This document shows, piece by piece, positions 7,008 to 7,570 of a stretch of DNA of 7,570 bases; within the stretch, counting starts at the first letter, position 1, and every line of letters starts with the position of its first letter. The notes below the pieces were generated by a model, which saw only the letters and a program-made list of their open reading frames with translations, did not search any database and had not been told where the DNA came from. Location: contig JAUWBL010000047.1 of assembly GCA_030601715.1 (NCBI GenBank), positions 1-7,570 on the forward strand. The letters are read 5' to 3'. The DNA is from Candidatus Geothermarchaeota archaeon (GTDB lineage: Archaea; Thermoproteota; Nitrososphaeria; Geothermarchaeales; JAUWBL01). The translations under genes were made by a program, and so were the position numbers.

Positions 7008-7023
7008 TAAAATTCTAATTTTA
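7008..7023. promoter_or_regulatory. Palindromic AT element, likely divergent TATA box
   Basis: TAAAATT and AATTTTA form a perfect inverted repeat with a 2-bp CT spacer. The element lies 43 bp from the KH protein ATG on one side and 36 bp from the UbiD TTG on the other, both compatible with a TATA box feeding a short leader. It is the only strongly AT-rich stretch between the two genes. One element could serve both directions, or it could hide two overlapping TATA boxes. An operator for a dimeric regulator is an alternative. Confidence 0.5.
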
Positions 7024-7036
7024 CGACCTACGACCT
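7023..7036. repeat. Tandem 7-bp direct repeat ACGACCT
   Basis: Two adjacent perfect copies (7023-7029 and 7030-7036) directly abut the palindromic TATA-like element. On the minus strand the unit sits where a BRE would lie. On the plus strand it falls between TATA and the expected start of transcription, so a bound protein would block initiation. With only two short copies, chance is possible. Confidence 0.35.
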
Positions 7037-7058
7037 TTTCTTCGTTTGGGGAATTCAG

Positions 7059-7570
7059 TTGAGAAGCTTTCTCGATGAGATCTCTTTGAGGAGGGTAAGG
7101 GAGCCCGTTTCGCCTAGGTTTGGGATAAGCCAACACCTGAGCGAAGAGTTCCCGGTTCTCTTCGAAAAGGTTGACGGATACCCGATCTTCAGAGTCGCTG
7201 GCAACCTGTGCAACTCGAGAGACACCTTCGCCCGCATTCTTCGCACTACCAGGGCCAGGATTCTGTCCGCTTTTTCTGAGGCGCTCGACGGCCCCTCGGA
7301 CTACGGCATGGTCAACTCCGCTTCCTTTTTGAAGAACAGGGTTAGGGACCCTGACTTGACTGAAGAGTTGCCCCTGTGCGTCTACTTCGGACCGGAGGAG
7401 AGATACTACTCAACGGCTTCCATCGTCCTAGCCCGAGATCCGGAGACGGGGAGGGAGAACGCATCCTTCCACCGTATGATGCACATCAGCGGAAACAGAA
7501 TGGTGATCCGGATCGTTCCTAGGGATCTCTACAGCTTCTTCAAGAAGAACCAGGACCACGGGGACGACAC
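7059..7570 (+). CDS. UbiD-family prenylated-FMN decarboxylase, partial (3' end missing)
   Basis: The first 170 residues run off the right edge. The opening RSFLDEI and the stretch FEKVDGYPIFRVAGNLCNSR (35-54) are typical of archaeal UbiD homologues. The NASFHR at 134-139 fits the N-x-S-x-x-R pattern of UbiD enzymes, in which Asn binds the metal and Arg contacts prenylated FMN, so the active site looks intact as far as visible. In many archaea the UbiD homologue is the trans-anhydromevalonate 5-phosphate decarboxylase of the modified mevalonate pathway, which feeds membrane lipid synthesis. That is the most likely role but is inferred. Start: TTG at 7059 is the first usable codon after an in-frame TAA (7008-7010), with a weak GGGG upstream. 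A second in-frame TTG at 7086 is less likely. The gene diverges from the KH-top6 operon. Confidence 0.88.
   Translation, partial: MRSFLDEISLRRVREPVSPRFGISQHLSEEFPVLFEKVDGYPIFRVAGNLCNSRDTFARILRTTRARILSAFSEALDGPSDYGMVNSASFLKNRVRDPDLTEELPLCVYFGPEERYYSTASIVLARDPETGRENASFHRMMHISGNRMVIRIVPRDLYSFFKKNQDHGDD

Noticed and set aside
7061..7073. GAGAA/TTCTC inverted repeat at the start of the UbiD gene
   Set aside because: Five-base arms with a three-base loop inside coding sequence; too short to call a regulatory hairpin.
6966..7136. 57-residue N-terminal extension of the KH protein
   Set aside because: It would overlap the start of the divergent UbiD gene and pass through the AT-rich promoter; the 6965 ATG has a good AGGAG.
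1..7570. CRISPR arrays, insertion sequences, phage or integron features
   Set aside because: No regularly spaced repeats, transposase-like frames, terminal inverted repeats or integrase motifs were seen anywhere in the window.

Overview
The window looks like archaeal chromosome. The strongest signs are a topoisomerase VI operon (both subunits), preceded by a two-KH-domain protein of the archaeal Pno1/Krr1 type, next to a UbiD-family decarboxylase of the kind archaea use in their modified mevalonate pathway. Arginine is mostly AGG/AGA. Promoters look like AT-rich TATA elements close to the start codons. The lid motif of the topoisomerase VI B subunit (GTFGLGG) is closer in style to crenarchaeal/TACK versions than to the euryarchaeal GQQGIGIS form. 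That is only a weak hint, and I cannot name the lineage.

Layout. Positions 1-671 hold no gene I can support, but include a T9 run. Thioredoxin reductase (trxB) lies on the minus strand at 672-1592. A small two-helix membrane protein lies upstream of it on the same strand (1710-1955). A plus-strand gene at 2068-3462 encodes a 464-residue protein with a complete Bergerat-fold (GHKL) ATP site whose motifs resemble Hsp90, joined to a shorter body that does not match Hsp90. After a 306-bp convergent gap comes the minus-strand operon, read right to left: KH protein (6965-6378), top6B (6373-4847), top6A (4857-3769), with a 4-bp gap and an 11-bp overlap suggesting translational coupling. A UbiD-family gene starts divergently at 7059 and runs off the right edge.

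How the genes relate. The KH protein and the two topoisomerase VI subunits form an arrangement that recurs in archaea and links ribosome assembly with DNA topology. That operon and the UbiD gene diverge from a 16-bp near-perfect AT palindrome that could serve as a TATA element in both directions. The most notable item is the orphan GHKL ATPase, which converges on the topoisomerase VI operon, so two unrelated Bergerat-fold ATPases lie close together. Its substrate and role are unknown. The second notable item is the apparent loss of the lysine in the conserved WKxY motif of Top6B.
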